From positions 51,851 through 115,850 of the forward strand of contig NZ_JHYC01000010.1 in assembly GCF_000621525.1 (NCBI RefSeq): a DNA stretch of 64,000 bases, given 5' to 3'. Positions 30,658 to 41,670 of the stretch are shown here, piece after piece. Numbering within the stretch: the first letter of the stretch is position 1; each line of letters begins with the position of its first letter. The stretch comes from Legionella fairfieldensis ATCC 49588. Lineage in GTDB: Bacteria > Pseudomonadota > Gammaproteobacteria > Legionellales > Legionellaceae. Made by a program: the position numbers and the translations under genes. The notes beneath the pieces are model-generated. The model was not told the DNA's origin. It worked only from the letters and a program-made list of their open reading frames with translations, and did no database searches.

Positions 30658-30905
30658 CGTATTGATTTTTTTCAACAGCATACAAGCCACAGAACGTAGA
30701 CTCACGGTAAACGCATCTAATTGGCCCAATCACTTTATAGGAATTTGAAAGAAATGAGGGATGAGCGTGGTCTTAATTGGATCATACCACTGAAGATAGA
30801 GTGGTTTCACATAAATTTTTATCATTTTATACAAAAAAATTGCATCATGAGTTATATATGTATAAAATGATAAATATAATATCAAATTTTATTAAAGGTA
30901 ATATC

Positions 30906-31834
30906 ATGAGAATTAGAAACTTCGATTCAGAGGATTTTAATCAGTTTCGTGAGGACATATCAGATTTAAAGGAACAGGCTACGAAATTGCAAGCAGAGAT
31001 TACTGAACTGGTGAACACTTGGCGTGCATTTGAGCAGTCGAATCGCCCTAGTAAACCTATGTCGATGCAAGAGGCAGATGACATTGCAGCAAGCTATAGC
31101 AGTAAAAGTATTTATCCAGACTATAAGACATATAAAACTATAAAAAGACACTATGAAGAAGAGTATCAAGTTTATTTAACCAAGAGAAAAGAAAAACACA
31201 TTCCCGATTTGGAGAAAAAGATAGAAACTCTTCAACAAGAAAATTTCGATATTGAAACTACGATAGGAATAATGCAAAAATAAAGCTACTTTTATCTCAA
31301 ACAATAGGTGCTAAAGAGATTGATTTTGTCAAGAGTGACTGGGAAGAAAAAGAAGGGACAATTCGGCTAAAAGAAGATGTCAAAAAGCAACTTAAAACAT
31401 GGAATGTGAACGATAGTACCATTGACACAGTAGAAAAAGCACTTCAAACTCTCAAGAAGATAGATAAAGCCTGTACTGATGCATTAAAAGGAGATTTAAC
31501 GTCGTTGGAAAAAAAAGTTGTCAATGGCATTCAAGCGAAACTTTTTCCTAATTCCCCAAACGAATGTTTAAATGCAGTAAAGAGAGTGGAAGAGATCTCA
31601 TCAGCCCTTAGAAAAGCCGAACACGTCGTAGGAAAAGGTTTTAACACCAATTCGTTTATACGTTTTTTAGGGGCCTGTAAAGCTGCAACAAAAGCATTTT
31701 TTACCCCCAAACAATCAGCGGTTAAAGCATTTAAAGAAGTTTATCATAAAGATGTTGTCAATACCTTAAAGCAACGTATGGCCTCCAAAGAAGAGGAAGA
31801 AGCGCCTCATGACCGACCCAAATTAGGTCACTGA
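30906..31834 (+). pseudogene. Coiled-coil protein gene split by a frameshift
   Basis: The 5' part reads from ATG 30906 (AAAGG nine bases upstream) to TAA at 31283 and gives 125 aa with a strong coiled coil (QATKLQAEITELVN, then DLEKKIETLQQENFD). A second frame is open from 31256 to the stop at 31834, without any ATG near its beginning. It continues with a similar helical, charged sequence (QTIGAKEIDFVKSDWEEKEG). One extra A in the run of five A at 31276-31280 would join the frames into a protein of about 310 aa. The second part ends in an acidic tail (SKEEEEAPHD), typical of translocated Legionella proteins. A sequencing error, phase variation or true decay cannot be told apart here. Confidence 0.65.
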
Positions 31835-31887
31835 CTAACCGTGTGGCAAGTAGCTTATTAAGAGACGTCTTTGCTTGAGGTGGAAAA

Positions 31888-31915
31888 CCCGGGGATAATT
31901 TTGCTTTCACCCGGG
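31888..31915 (-). terminator. Probable terminator of the sdh-suc block
   Basis: On the minus strand a CCCGGG ... CCCGGG stem with a 16-nt loop is followed by TTTTCC. It lies about 40 bp beyond the sucD stop. The stem is short, so strength is uncertain. Confidence 0.5.
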
Positions 31916-31953
31916 CTACATTAGTTAGCAATAACCCCTTTTATAAACTTTTA

Positions 31954-32829
31954 CTACCAACCCGTGACCTCAGCAATCGCATCGCCTAAATCGGCTGGAG
32001 AACGAACTGTTTTTACGCCAGCCGCCTCAAGAGCAGCAAACTTTTCAGCCGCAGTTCCTTTACCGCCTGAAATAATAGCACCGGCATGGCCCATACGCTT
32101 ACCTGCCGGAGCCGTCACACCGGCAATATAAGAAACAACCGGTTTACTAATATGGGATTGAATATATTCCGCCGCTTCTTCTTCGGCTGAGCCACCAATT
32201 TCACCGACCATAATAATTGCTTCGGTTTTATCATCTTTCTCAAAAAGAGCTAAAGCATCGATAAAATTGGTACCAGGAATTGGATCGCCACCGATTCCTA
32301 TACAGGTACTTTGACCAAACCCCTTATCAGTCGTTTGTTTAACCGCTTCATAAGTCAAGGTTCCAGAACGGGAAACAATACCAACCTTGCCCGGCAGATG
32401 GATTGAACCCGGCATGATTCCAATTTTACATTCACCGGGTGTGATAATACCAGGGCAGTTAGGGCCAATTAAGCGGGCCTGGGTATTATTTTCCAAATAC
32501 ACTTTCACCTGCAACATATCAAGTACAGGAATACCTTCCGTAATACAAACAATTAATTTGATACCAGCATCTGCCGCTTCAAGAATGGAATCTTTACAAA
32601 ACGGTGCGGGTACGTAAATGACAGAAGCATCTGCCCCTGTTGCCTCTACAGCTTCGCGCACTGTGTTAAAAACAGGTAGTCCTAAATGCTTTTGTCCTCC
32701 CTTCCCTGGCGTAACACCACCGACCATGTTCGTACCATACGCAATTGCCTGTTCAGAATGAAAAGTGCCTTGCTTGCCAGTAAAGCCCTGGCAGATTACT
32801 TTGGTTTCTTTATTTACTAATACACTCAT
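31954..32829 (-). CDS. sucD: Succinyl-CoA synthetase alpha subunit
   Basis: With SucC, this subunit converts succinyl-CoA to succinate while making ATP or GTP. The CoA-binding N-terminus ([16 protein letters not shown]) and the phosphorylated His248 ([12 protein letters not shown]) are present, along with [20 protein letters not shown]. The length of 291 aa is standard. GAGG lies upstream of the start. It is the last gene of sucABCD, 61 bp after sucC. Confidence 0.97.
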   Translation of the reverse strand: MSVLVNKETKVICQGFTGKQGTFHSEQAIAYGTNMVGGVTPGKGGQKHLGLPVFNTVREAVEATGADASVIYVPAPFCKDSILEAADAGIKLIVCITEGIPVLDMLQVKVYLENNTQARLIGPNCPGIITPGECKIGIMPGSIHLPGKVGIVSRSGTLTYEAVKQTTDKGFGQSTCIGIGGDPIPGTNFIDALALFEKDDKTEAIIMVGEIGGSAEEEAAEYIQSHISKPVVSYIAGVTAPAGKRMGHAGAIISGGKGTAAEKFAALEAAGVKTVRSPADLGDAIAEVTGW

Positions 32830-32890
32830 TACTAGCCTCGAAATTTGGTTCTGGCTGCCTGACCTCTGTCAGACAGTCCACTAATGATAA

Positions 32891-34051
32891 TTAAGCGACT
32901 GCTGCCACAATTTTTTTCGCGGCATCTGTCAAACTATCTGCGGCGATAACGTTCAAACCACTTTTATTCAGAATTTCGGCACCCAACCTGGCGTTATTAC
33001 CTTCCAGACGTACCACAACAGGGACTTTAACATCCACTTCTTTAACAGCAGCAAGAATACCTTCAGCAATTAAATCACAACGTACAATACCACCAAAAAT
33101 ATTGACTAAAATACCTTTGACCTGTTCATCAGAAAGAATAATTTTAAACGCTTCACTGACACGTTCTTTAGTCGCACCACCGCCTACGTCCAGGAAGTTT
33201 GCAGGTTCTCCGCCATGCAGCTTAATCACATCCATCGTTGCCATAGCAAGACCAGCACCATTCACCATACAGCCGATTGAACCATCCAGAGGGATATAAT
33301 TTAATTCCCAATCCGTTGCGCGATTTTCGCGCTCATCTTCCTGTGTAGTATCACGCATCCCTTTCAATTTGGGTTGTCTGTATAGCGCGTTTCCATCAAT
33401 ATTGACTTTCCCATCAAGACAAAGAAGCTGACCGCTTTTAGTTACGACTAAAGGATTAATTTCCAATAAACTTAAATCACATTCAACAAACATTTTACCT
33501 AAAGCAAGCATTAAATGAGTGAATTGCTTCACCTGCTGTTCATTGAGTCCTAATTTAAAACCTACCTCGCGACATTGATAAGGCATGACACCAACAAGAG
33601 GATCGACAGTTACCTTAAAAATCTTTTCTGGCGTTTCATGAGCTACTTTTTCAATTTCTACTCCGCCTTCAGTAGAAGCCATGATAACTACACGACGGCT
33701 TGCTCGATCAACGACTGCGCCCAGATACAATTCTCGATCGATATCGCAAGTTTCTTCAACCAAAACCACATTAACGGGCTGACCTTTTGCATCAGTCTGA
33801 TAAGTGACCAAACGGGTTCCTAATAAAGATTTGGCAACAGCCGCTAATTCGTCTTTTGTTGAAACGAGTTTAACCCCTCCGGCTTTACCGCGGCCTCCCG
33901 CATGCACTTGTGCCTTGACAACCCATTTCGTTGTTGAAAGTTGAGAAGCAGCCTGCAGCGCATCTTCCACACTATGCGCCACTTCACCACGTGGAACGGG
34001 CAAGCCATAGCTGGCAAATAATTGCTTGGCCTGATATTCATGTAAATTCAT
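32891..34051 (-). CDS. sucC: Succinyl-CoA synthetase beta subunit
   Basis: This 386-aa ATP-grasp subunit carries the family opening [20 protein letters not shown]. It has the nucleotide-binding lysine segment [19 protein letters not shown] and the C-terminal [16 protein letters not shown], then [10 protein letters not shown]. The order is sucA-sucB-sucC-sucD on the minus strand. The gap to sucB is 61 bp and the gap to sucD is also 61 bp, which suggests one transcript. The ribosome site AAGGGTG is good. Confidence 0.97.
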   Translation of the reverse strand: MNLHEYQAKQLFASYGLPVPRGEVAHSVEDALQAASQLSTTKWVVKAQVHAGGRGKAGGVKLVSTKDELAAVAKSLLGTRLVTYQTDAKGQPVNVVLVEETCDIDRELYLGAVVDRASRRVVIMASTEGGVEIEKVAHETPEKIFKVTVDPLVGVMPYQCREVGFKLGLNEQQVKQFTHLMLALGKMFVECDLSLLEINPLVVTKSGQLLCLDGKVNIDGNALYRQPKLKGMRDTTQEDERENRATDWELNYIPLDGSIGCMVNGAGLAMATMDVIKLHGGEPANFLDVGGGATKERVSEAFKIILSDEQVKGILVNIFGGIVRCDLIAEGILAAVKEVDVKVPVVVRLEGNNARLGAEILNKSGLNVIAADSLTDAAKKIVAAVA

Positions 34052-34112
34052 TGTTCACACCCTTTTAAAAAAGCAAACCCGCAATAAACTGCGGGATGCA
34101 GAAGTCATCATA

Positions 34113-35306
34113 TTAAACATTCAGCAGCAAGCGTGTCGGGTCTTCCAGCAACTCTTTAACACTTACCAGGAACTGTACGGATTCTCTACCATCAATTAAC
34201 CGATGATCATAAGACAAAGCCACATACATCATAGGACGAATAACAATTTGTCCTTTTTCAACAATGGGTCTGTCTTCAATTTTATGCATACCCAAAATAC
34301 CCGTTTGCGGTGGGTTAATGATAGGCGTCGCCAATAAAGAACCAAACACACCACCGTTGGTAATGGTAAATGTCCCTCCCTGCATTTCTTCCATCGCCAG
34401 TTTACCTTGTCTGGCACGAGTTGCCGAATCATTGATGGCTTTTTCGATATCAGCCATATTCATCTGATCAGCGTCTCTTACTACAGGAACAACCAGTCCT
34501 CGCTCAGTCGATACAGCAATGCCGATGTCATAATAGCCATGATAAACAATATCCTGGCCATCGATGGACGCATTTACTGCCGGGAAACGTTTTAAAGATT
34601 CGACCACCGCTTTGGTAAAAAAGGACATAAAACCCAATTTAACCCCATGCTTCTTCTCAAAACTGTCTTTGTATTGTGCTCGTAAATCCATAACCGCTTT
34701 CAGATTCACTTCGTTAAAAGTGGTCAGCATAGCCGCATTGTGCTGTGCTTGCACAAGTCGTTCAGCAATCTTCGCTCGCAACCGAGTCATTGGCACACGA
34801 CGTTCTTCACGAGCGCCCATCATTGCAGGTACAGATTCAGCCTGTGCGGTAGACGATTTAGCGGTTTTTTCGCGATTTGACTGAATAAATGAAAGGACAT
34901 CTTCTTTGGTAATACGACCATCTTTTCCAGACCCTGAAATTTGACTCGATTTCAAGTCATTCTCAGCCAGCATCCGTCTTACTGCCGGACTTGCTGATTT
35001 ATCGTCTGAAGCCTCATTTTCCTTTTCTTCCTGTTTTTCTTTTTCCTCAACTTTAGCAGGCTCAGCAGCACCTTCTTCAATTCGTGCCAACAATTGACCT
35101 GCACCTACTGTTTCACCTTCCTTGAAAAGGATTTCTTGCAAAATACCATCAGCTGGAGCAGGTACCTCAAGAACTACTTTATCTGTTTCCAAATCCAGGA
35201 TGTTTTCATCGCGTGTTACTTTATCACCCACTTTCTTGTGCCATGCGGCTACAGTAGCATCGGCTACCGATTCGGGTAAGGCAGGTACTTTAACTTCAAT
35301 AGACAT
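34113..35306 (-). CDS. sucB: 2-oxoglutarate dehydrogenase E2 (dihydrolipoyl succinyltransferase)
   Basis: This 397-aa protein is the core of the oxoglutarate dehydrogenase complex. A single N-terminal lipoyl domain carries the attachment Lys43 ([13 protein letters not shown]). It is followed by a Glu/Lys-rich linker, an E3-binding domain ([14 protein letters not shown]) near residue 107, and the catalytic domain ending with [16 protein letters not shown], containing the His/Asp pair. There is one lipoyl domain, as in E. coli SucB. It lies 24 bp downstream of sucA. Confidence 0.97.
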   Translation of the reverse strand: MSIEVKVPALPESVADATVAAWHKKVGDKVTRDENILDLETDKVVLEVPAPADGILQEILFKEGETVGAGQLLARIEEGAAEPAKVEEKEKQEEKENEASDDKSASPAVRRMLAENDLKSSQISGSGKDGRITKEDVLSFIQSNREKTAKSSTAQAESVPAMMGAREERRVPMTRLRAKIAERLVQAQHNAAMLTTFNEVNLKAVMDLRAQYKDSFEKKHGVKLGFMSFFTKAVVESLKRFPAVNASIDGQDIVYHGYYDIGIAVSTERGLVVPVVRDADQMNMADIEKAINDSATRARQGKLAMEEMQGGTFTITNGGVFGSLLATPIINPPQTGILGMHKIEDRPIVEKGQIVIRPMMYVALSYDHRLIDGRESVQFLVSVKELLEDPTRLLLNV

Positions 35307-35330
35307 GATGATACCTTCTGTTATATTTTA

Positions 35331-38141
35331 TTAATCCAATAAAGCCTGTTCAACCAAAGTCTGTTGCTGTTGCGCGTGCAGGACAGGGCTTCCCACCGCG
35401 GGGGCCGCCGCAAACTCTCTTCCAGCATAGCTCAAGGTTTGGTCATTCCGCAGACAGTCTATAATGTTATGCTGAGATGAGAACCAGACCCCCTGGTTTT
35501 GTGGCTCTTCCTGACACCAGACAATTTTTTTAGCCTGCGGGAACTTGTCAAGCTCCTGCATCAGTGCTTTTTTCGGGAAAGGATAAAGCTGTTCTACCCG
35601 TATAATAGCCACATGATTTAATTTTTTATCTTCACGTCGTCTTTGCAAGAGATCATAATACACCTTACCACAACACAACACGACTTTTGTGATCCGGGTC
35701 TCATCTAACTCATCGATTTCGGGAATAACGGTATGAAATTTACCTTTACTCAGATCTTCCAGGGGAGATACTGCCAGTTTATGGCGCAGTAAACTCTTCG
35801 GCGTCATCACAATTAATGGTTTACGGAATTTACGTAATACCTGGCGGCGCAGCATATGAAACATTTGAGCAGGCGTTGTCGGTGTACAAACCTGAATGTT
35901 ATGCTGAGCGCACAATTGCATGAAACGCTCCAGACGTGCGGAAGAATGCTCAGGCCCCTGGCCTTCATAACCATGAGGTAAAAGCATGACCAAGCCACAT
36001 AAACGACCCCATTTCTGTTCTCCGGAGCTGATGAACTGATCAATAACAACCTGAGCACCATTGGCGAAATCACCAAACTGGGCCTCCCATAATACGAGAG
36101 AGGTTGGTTCGGAAGCAGCGTAGCCATATTCAAAAGCAAGTACGGCTTCTTCAGAAAGAACAGAATCAATCACTACAAAGGGTTTATTCGGATCAGTGGC
36201 GGTCTTTTCCAAAGGAACGTAAGTTTCGCCGGTCTCCAATTCATGCAGAACAGCATGGCGATGTGCAAACGTACCACGTCCTGAATCCTGACCCGATAAA
36301 CGCACCCCATAACCCTCGTGTAACAAACTGGCATAAGCCATTATCTCGGCATAGCCCCAATTCATAGGAATTTCGCCAAAGGTCATTTTTTCACGATCTG
36401 CCAGTAATCGTTTGACAACAGGATGTAATTCAAACCCTTGTGGTAATTCACCAAGCTGCTTTGAAAGAATTTGAATCGTACTGGGACTTATCGTTGTATC
36501 CGCTTTATCTGTCCACTTTGCATTAATATAAGGTGTCCAATCGACAGCAACTTTGCCCTCATAATTGTCATGAACAACATCAACAACTGCTTGCCCCTTA
36601 TCTAACCGACTCCGGTAGTTTTCTACTTCCTGATTCACTTCGTCACGAGTAATACAATTTTTTGCAACAAGTTGATCCGCGTAAATTTCACGTAAAGGAC
36701 GCATCGCTTTAATTTTTTTATACATGGTTGGCTGCGTTACCGCTGGCTCATCCGCTTCATTATGACCATGGCGACGATAGCATACCAAATCAATCACTAT
36801 ATCCCGTTTAAATTTCATTCTGAATTCAAAAGCTATTTGTGTCGCGAACACAACGGCTTCGGGGTCATCGCCATTGACATGCAGAACAGGGGCCTGCACT
36901 ATTTTTGCAACATCAGTACAATACAAGGTCGAACGCGCATCCAAAGGATTGGAAGTGGTAAAACCGATCTGGTTGTTAATGACAATGTGAATCGTACCTC
37001 CCGTGGAATAGCCACGGGCTTGAGAAAAATTGAATGTTTCCATAACAACACCCTGACCAGCGAAAGCAGCATCGCCATGCACCACCACCGGGACTACCTT
37101 GTTCTTTTTATCCAAATCATGTTGGCGTCGTAACCGGGAACGGGCGGAACCTTCAACGACAGGTCCAATAATTTCCAAATGTGAGGGATTAAAAGCCAGA
37201 GCAACATGGACAATAGCCTTACTCTCTGTACGCAAATCCGAGGAAAAGCCCATATGATATTTCACATCACCTGTACGCTCTGATTTTATTTTGCCTTCAA
37301 ATTCCTGGAATAACTCATCAGGTTCTTTTCCTAACACATTCACCAAGACATTCAGGCGTCCGCGATGTGCCATGCCAATGACTATTTCTTTAACGCCACT
37401 CTCGCCTCCCTGCCTGATAATTTCTTTCATCATGGGAATAAAAGAATCGCCCCCTTCCAGAGAAAACCGTTTTTGCCCTACATAACGGGTACCTAAATAA
37501 CGTTCAAGGCCATCTGCAGCAATTAGATCTTTAAGGATTTCACGTTTTTTAGAATCATTAAAATTGGGTCTGCCACGCGCAGGCTCCATCTTTTGCTGCA
37601 ACCATTCCGTTTCAGTGTTATCAGAGATGTGCATGTATTCAATTCCAATACTGCCACAATATGTTTCACGAAGTGCCTGAAATATATCGCGCAACGGCAT
37701 CTGTTCACCATTAAAATACTTCCCGGCAAAAAAAGAATTCTTCATATCTGCTTCAGAAAGCTGATGATAAGTCAGTTCAAGGCTTGGAACCTGTACTCGT
37801 TCAGCCATCTCCAGGGGATCGAGCCTGGCGGCATGATGACCATGTGCTCTATAGGCATTAATCAGGTTGGCAACCTGATATTGTTTGCTATTATCTTCCG
37901 AATTAATGCGTTGAATTCGTTTTTTATCTGCATTTTGTAAAAAATAAGCTTGAATATTACGATGTGAAACATCCTGACCAGCACCATTTACTTTAGGCAA
38001 AGCATCAAAAGCAGCACGCCAATCTGCAGGAACAGAATTGGGGTCAGCCAGGTAATCTTCATACAAGGCATCCACATAAGCCATGCTTCCACCTGATAAG
38101 TAGGAAGAAGCCCATTGATTTTGCAGGTCAGTACTGCTCAT
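35331..38141 (-). CDS. sucA: 2-oxoglutarate dehydrogenase E1 component
   Basis: The thiamine-diphosphate-dependent E1 decarboxylates 2-oxoglutarate and transfers the succinyl group to the E2 lipoyl arm. The length of 936 aa is as expected. Typical parts include the N-terminal E2-binding WASSYLSGGSMAYVDALYED, VNVLGKEPDELFQEFEGK, MAHRGRLNVL, and the ThDP motif GDAAFAGQGVVMET. A good ribosome site (GGAGAG) is present. The gap of about 300 bp to sdhB contains a copy of a dispersed repeat, so sucABCD may have its own promoter. Confidence 0.97.
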   Translation of the reverse strand: MSSTDLQNQWASSYLSGGSMAYVDALYEDYLADPNSVPADWRAAFDALPKVNGAGQDVSHRNIQAYFLQNADKKRIQRINSEDNSKQYQVANLINAYRAHGHHAARLDPLEMAERVQVPSLELTYHQLSEADMKNSFFAGKYFNGEQMPLRDIFQALRETYCGSIGIEYMHISDNTETEWLQQKMEPARGRPNFNDSKKREILKDLIAADGLERYLGTRYVGQKRFSLEGGDSFIPMMKEIIRQGGESGVKEIVIGMAHRGRLNVLVNVLGKEPDELFQEFEGKIKSERTGDVKYHMGFSSDLRTESKAIVHVALAFNPSHLEIIGPVVEGSARSRLRRQHDLDKKNKVVPVVVHGDAAFAGQGVVMETFNFSQARGYSTGGTIHIVINNQIGFTTSNPLDARSTLYCTDVAKIVQAPVLHVNGDDPEAVVFATQIAFEFRMKFKRDIVIDLVCYRRHGHNEADEPAVTQPTMYKKIKAMRPLREIYADQLVAKNCITRDEVNQEVENYRSRLDKGQAVVDVVHDNYEGKVAVDWTPYINAKWTDKADTTISPSTIQILSKQLGELPQGFELHPVVKRLLADREKMTFGEIPMNWGYAEIMAYASLLHEGYGVRLSGQDSGRGTFAHRHAVLHELETGETYVPLEKTATDPNKPFVVIDSVLSEEAVLAFEYGYAASEPTSLVLWEAQFGDFANGAQVVIDQFISSGEQKWGRLCGLVMLLPHGYEGQGPEHSSARLERFMQLCAQHNIQVCTPTTPAQMFHMLRRQVLRKFRKPLIVMTPKSLLRHKLAVSPLEDLSKGKFHTVIPEIDELDETRITKVVLCCGKVYYDLLQRRREDKKLNHVAIIRVEQLYPFPKKALMQELDKFPQAKKIVWCQEEPQNQGVWFSSQHNIIDCLRNDQTLSYAGREFAAAPAVGSPVLHAQQQQTLVEQALLD

Positions 38142-38206
38142 TATGTTCTCTCCAAAGGGGTATGCCCTATTAATCAGGACAACTGAAAATCGCTATCGCT
38201 CTATCA

Positions 38207-38333
38207 ATGGCGTCAACTTAAGGCCAATTTTCATTACGTCCCGCAGCTTGACCACGGAGTCCGGGATTGATATATGTTCGGGATTCCGCGGTCAGACCGC
38301 AGAACATCGACATCCTTCTTAAGTTGACGACAT
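38207..38333 (+). repeat. GGCGTCAACTTAAG-type element (127 bp copy) in the sdhB-sucA gap
   Basis: It starts ATGGCGTCAACTTAAGG and ends CTTAAGTTGACGACAT. The first 31 bp match the copy at 20095. The middle differs and includes a GC-rich hairpin (CCGCGGTC-a-GACCGCAG). Confidence 0.8.
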
Positions 38334-38442
38334 TGATTACTCTATTCGTACGTTTACATTTGATAGTTTAAAAATGCACATTACTCATACTTTAATAAGT
38401 AGCGTCTTTATCCCATCTCACAATTAAGCGAAATATGAGCTA

Positions 38443-39165
38443 TTAAGTTTCCTCAGTCAACATTTGCTTACGAATCTCGGCAATTGCTTTCGTTGGATTG
38501 AGTCCCTTCGGACATACATTCGTACAATTCATAATTGTCCGACAGCGAAATACAGAAAATGGGTCCTGTAATTTATCCAAACGATGCGCTGTTGCTGTAT
38601 CGCGGCTGTCTGCCAGAAAACGCCTGGCTTGCAAAAGTCCGGCAGGGCCAACAAACTTTTCGGGATTCCACCAGAACGATGGACATGAACTTGTACAACA
38701 AGCACACAAAATACATTCATATAATCCATCAAGTTGGGCACGCTCTTCTGGCGACTGTAACCGCTCGCGTGCAGGCGCTACCGCGTCATTTTGCAAATAA
38801 GGTTCAATACGTTCATATTGTTGATAAAATTGGCTCATATCAACAGCCAAATCACGAATTACCGGGAAGCCCGGCAGGGGACGAATGACTATTTTATTCG
38901 TTTTTAATTGGGAAAGCGTTGTTATACACGCCAGGCCATTAGTCCCATTAATATTCATCCCGTCGGAACCACATACGCCTTCCCGGCATGAACGCCTATA
39001 AGTAATTGTCGCATCTTGCTCGTCTTTCAAACGTTCAAGCAAAGTAAGTAACATTGGATCGCTTTTAGCCGGAATTTCTATCGCATAATCCTGCATATAA
39101 GGTTTCTTATCTACTTCAGGATTATATCGATAAATAGACAGGCTCAAAGTTCTGGTATCAGCCAC
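38443..39165 (-). CDS. sdhB: Succinate dehydrogenase iron-sulfur subunit
   Basis: The subunit passes electrons from SdhA to the membrane quinone site. The [2Fe-2S] ligands are Cys60, Cys65, Asp68 and Cys80. The [4Fe-4S]/[3Fe-4S] clusters are formed by CILCACCTSSCPSFWWNP and by CRTIMNCTNVCPKGLNP. The length is 240 aa. The start is GTG (MADTR), with GAGAGGA nine bases upstream. It follows sdhA by 12 bp. Confidence 0.97.
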   Translation of the reverse strand: MADTRTLSLSIYRYNPEVDKKPYMQDYAIEIPAKSDPMLLTLLERLKDEQDATITYRRSCREGVCGSDGMNINGTNGLACITTLSQLKTNKIVIRPLPGFPVIRDLAVDMSQFYQQYERIEPYLQNDAVAPARERLQSPEERAQLDGLYECILCACCTSSCPSFWWNPEKFVGPAGLLQARRFLADSRDTATAHRLDKLQDPFSVFRCRTIMNCTNVCPKGLNPTKAIAEIRKQMLTEET

Positions 39166-39177
39166 GGCATATCCTCT

Positions 39178-40947
39178 CTAATAAACGCGTTCTTTAGGCT
39201 CAAATGGCGCAACGTATTTGGGTGATGTATTTACAGGACGATAATCAATGACATCACCTTCCTCAAAATATAGCGTATGTTTAATCCAGTTTGCATCATC
39301 CCGTTCGGGGTAGTCTTCCCGGCTGTGGGCGCCGCGACTTTCAGTACGGGCAATTGCCGATTGGGCTGTCGCACAGGCTGTCGCCATTAAATTATCAAGT
39401 TCCATTGCTTCTATCAAAGCGGTATTAAACACTTTTGATTTATCTTTCAGGTAAGCATACGATAAGCGCTGCCTCAATGCATCCAGACGTTGTAAGCCTG
39501 AAGCCATAATATCACCTGTGCGAAACACACCAAAATCTTCCTGCATCACACGTTGCATTGCATCACGAAGTACGGCAGGACTTTCTCCTTCTTTAGAGTT
39601 TTCCCAGCGATGATAACGACTCAACGATGCAGCAATATCATCCTCGGAAATATAAGGCATATCCGGCATTTGGTTCGACTGCCACAGTGTTTCCACGTGT
39701 AAACCGGCAGCGCGGCCGAAAACGACCAAATCGAGAAGCGAGTTGCCTCCCAGACGGTTAGCGCCATGTACTGAAACACAAGCACATTCGCCTACCGCGT
39801 AAAGCCCCTCGACAATATATTCCTGGCCATTTTTACGTGTTAATACCTGGCCATGCATGTTGGTGGGAATACCTCCCATACTATAGTGACAGGTGGGTAC
39901 CACTGGAATAGGCTCAACGATTGGATCAACGCCTGCAAATTTCATCGATAATTCACGAATACCAGGTAACCGTGACATAATTAAATCGGCGCCTAAATGA
40001 TCGAGCTTCAATTTTACATGATCAACCCCTTTTGGATCGAATCCTTTGCCAGCACGAATCTCCAACGCCATGGAACGAGCGACAACATCTCTGGAGGCCA
40101 GATCTTTAACACGAGGCGCGTAACGCTCCATAAACCGTTCACCATCCTTGTTAATAAGATAGCCGCCTTCACCTCGACAACCTTCTGTGACAAGAACACC
40201 CGCGCCGGCAATACCCGTAGGATGGAATTGCCACATTTCCATATCCTGTAAAGGAATGCCTGCGCGTAAAGCCATACCAAAACCATCGCCGGTATTGATA
40301 TGAGCGTTAGTAGTTGACTGATAAATACGCCCCGCGCCTCCTGTTGCCAGAATACAGACACGGGTTTGATAGAAAACAATATCACCTGTTTCAATACACA
40401 GGGCCGTAACCCCTGCAATTCGACCATGAGCGTCCTTAACAAAATCCAAAGCAAACCATTCACTAAATACATGGGTTTTAGCTTTTAAATTCTGTTGATA
40501 AAGCGTATGTAACAGAGCATGACCTGTTCTATCCGCTGCTGCACAGGTACGCGCAGCTTGTTCGCCCCCAAAATTTTTAGACTGACCACCGAACTGGCGT
40601 TGATAAATTTTGCCATTCTCCATACGTGAAAAAGGCAAACCCATATGCTCAAGCTCATAAACTGCTTCAGGTCCCGTTTTACAAAGGTACTCGATACAGT
40701 CCTGATCACCAATATAGTCAGCTCCCTTCACGGTATCGTACATGTGCCAGCGCCAATCGTCTTCATCCGCATTCCCCAGCGCTGCGGTAATACCGCCCTG
40801 AGCTGATACGGTATGCGAACGAGTAGGAAAAACTTTGGATAACAACGCAACTTTTAAACCAGAGTTGGCCAGTTGCAAAGCAGCCCGCATTCCTGCGCCA
40901 CCTGCACCAATAATTACTGCGTCGAATGTGTTACGTGCAAATGCCAT
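39178..40947 (-). CDS. sdhA: Succinate dehydrogenase flavoprotein subunit
   Basis: The catalytic subunit oxidises succinate and carries covalent FAD on His45 ([15 protein letters not shown]). The Rossmann motif [12 protein letters not shown], the active-site region with [19 protein letters not shown] and the [19 protein letters not shown] block are all present in the 589-aa protein. It should not be confused with the Legionella effector also named SdhA. It follows sdhD by a single base. Confidence 0.98.
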   Translation of the reverse strand: MAFARNTFDAVIIGAGGAGMRAALQLANSGLKVALLSKVFPTRSHTVSAQGGITAALGNADEDDWRWHMYDTVKGADYIGDQDCIEYLCKTGPEAVYELEHMGLPFSRMENGKIYQRQFGGQSKNFGGEQAARTCAAADRTGHALLHTLYQQNLKAKTHVFSEWFALDFVKDAHGRIAGVTALCIETGDIVFYQTRVCILATGGAGRIYQSTTNAHINTGDGFGMALRAGIPLQDMEMWQFHPTGIAGAGVLVTEGCRGEGGYLINKDGERFMERYAPRVKDLASRDVVARSMALEIRAGKGFDPKGVDHVKLKLDHLGADLIMSRLPGIRELSMKFAGVDPIVEPIPVVPTCHYSMGGIPTNMHGQVLTRKNGQEYIVEGLYAVGECACVSVHGANRLGGNSLLDLVVFGRAAGLHVETLWQSNQMPDMPYISEDDIAASLSRYHRWENSKEGESPAVLRDAMQRVMQEDFGVFRTGDIMASGLQRLDALRQRLSYAYLKDKSKVFNTALIEAMELDNLMATACATAQSAIARTESRGAHSREDYPERDDANWIKHTLYFEEGDVIDYRPVNTSPKYVAPFEPKERVY

Positions 40948-40948
40948 G

Positions 40949-41296
40949 CTACTGCCCCCACATAATCATAAAACCCCAAACAAGCTGCACCAATAACCAC
41001 AATAAAACCAGCATTTGCGTAGAAAGCCGAATAGCCGTGCATTTTATATAATCTGTGGTGACAGTCCAAATACCTACCCAGGCATGTAATGAAAGAGCAA
41101 ATAAAGCAATTAAGCTGGCAATTTTAAATTCTACACATTGAAACAATACGTGCCATTGCTCATAGCTTAATTGTGGATGTGCCAATAAATAAATTAACAA
41201 AAACAGTGCATAAACAGCAAAATAAATGGCAGTAACCCGCTGCACCAACCAATCTTTTAAACCATTACCGGTCAAACTTGTTACATTGCTTACCAT
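40949..41296 (-). CDS. sdhD: Succinate dehydrogenase membrane anchor SdhD
   Basis: This 115-aa protein has three hydrophobic helices. It has the expected start of the family ([20 protein letters not shown]), the heme-ligand His in helix 2 ([14 protein letters not shown]) and the end MWGQ. With SdhC it binds heme b and quinone and anchors SdhAB to the inner membrane. The start overlaps the sdhC stop by seven bases. Confidence 0.93.
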   Translation of the reverse strand: MVSNVTSLTGNGLKDWLVQRVTAIYFAVYALFLLIYLLAHPQLSYEQWHVLFQCVEFKIASLIALFALSLHAWVGIWTVTTDYIKCTAIRLSTQMLVLLWLLVQLVWGFMIMWGQ

Positions 41297-41670
41297 ATCC
41301 AGATTCCCAGGAAAATTGTCAAAACAACCGCTAAAAAGATGACTATTATGGCACTATAACGCCCCGCCTTTAAACTTTCACCAAAGCCTAAATCCATAAC
41401 CATATGGCGAATACCTGCGAGAAGGTGATAAACCAGAGAGGCACTAAAGATCCACACCAAAAATTTGTAATAAGGACTTGCAAGTTGCAGGTAAAGGGTA
41501 GCAAAAGATTCAGGGCTGTTCAGTGATCTGCTTAATAAATAAAGCATAAACGGCAACAATAAGAACAGGAAAAGTCCTGATATACGATGTAAAATGGAAG
41601 CGATAGCCATCGCGGGAAACTTCATTGTTCCTAAATCCAGATTTACTGGTCTTTTTTGATTCACTGTCAC
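41290..41670 (-). CDS. sdhC: Succinate dehydrogenase cytochrome b subunit SdhC
   Basis: This 126-aa protein has the signature RPVNLDLGTMKFPAMAIASI, then HRISGLFLFL. Its heme-ligand His lies in YHLLAGIRHMVMDLG, and it has three transmembrane helices. It is the first gene of the sdhCDAB block, and a promoter should lie between 41671 and 42056. The start is GTG with AAGGAAG upstream. In several gammaproteobacteria gltA is found divergent from sdhC; here the divergent gene is an HDOD regulator. Confidence 0.93.
   Translation of the reverse strand: MTVNQKRPVNLDLGTMKFPAMAIASILHRISGLFLFLLLPFMLYLLSRSLNSPESFATLYLQLASPYYKFLVWIFSASLVYHLLAGIRHMVMDLGFGESLKAGRYSAIIVIFLAVVLTIFLGIWIW

Noticed and set aside
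35813..36367. Long opposite- and same-strand ORFs inside sucA
   Set aside because: The sucA frame is intact with all conserved motifs; these have no independent support.
39178..40947. SdhA as the Legionella effector of the same name
   Set aside because: The sequence is clearly the succinate dehydrogenase flavoprotein with the FAD-binding histidine.
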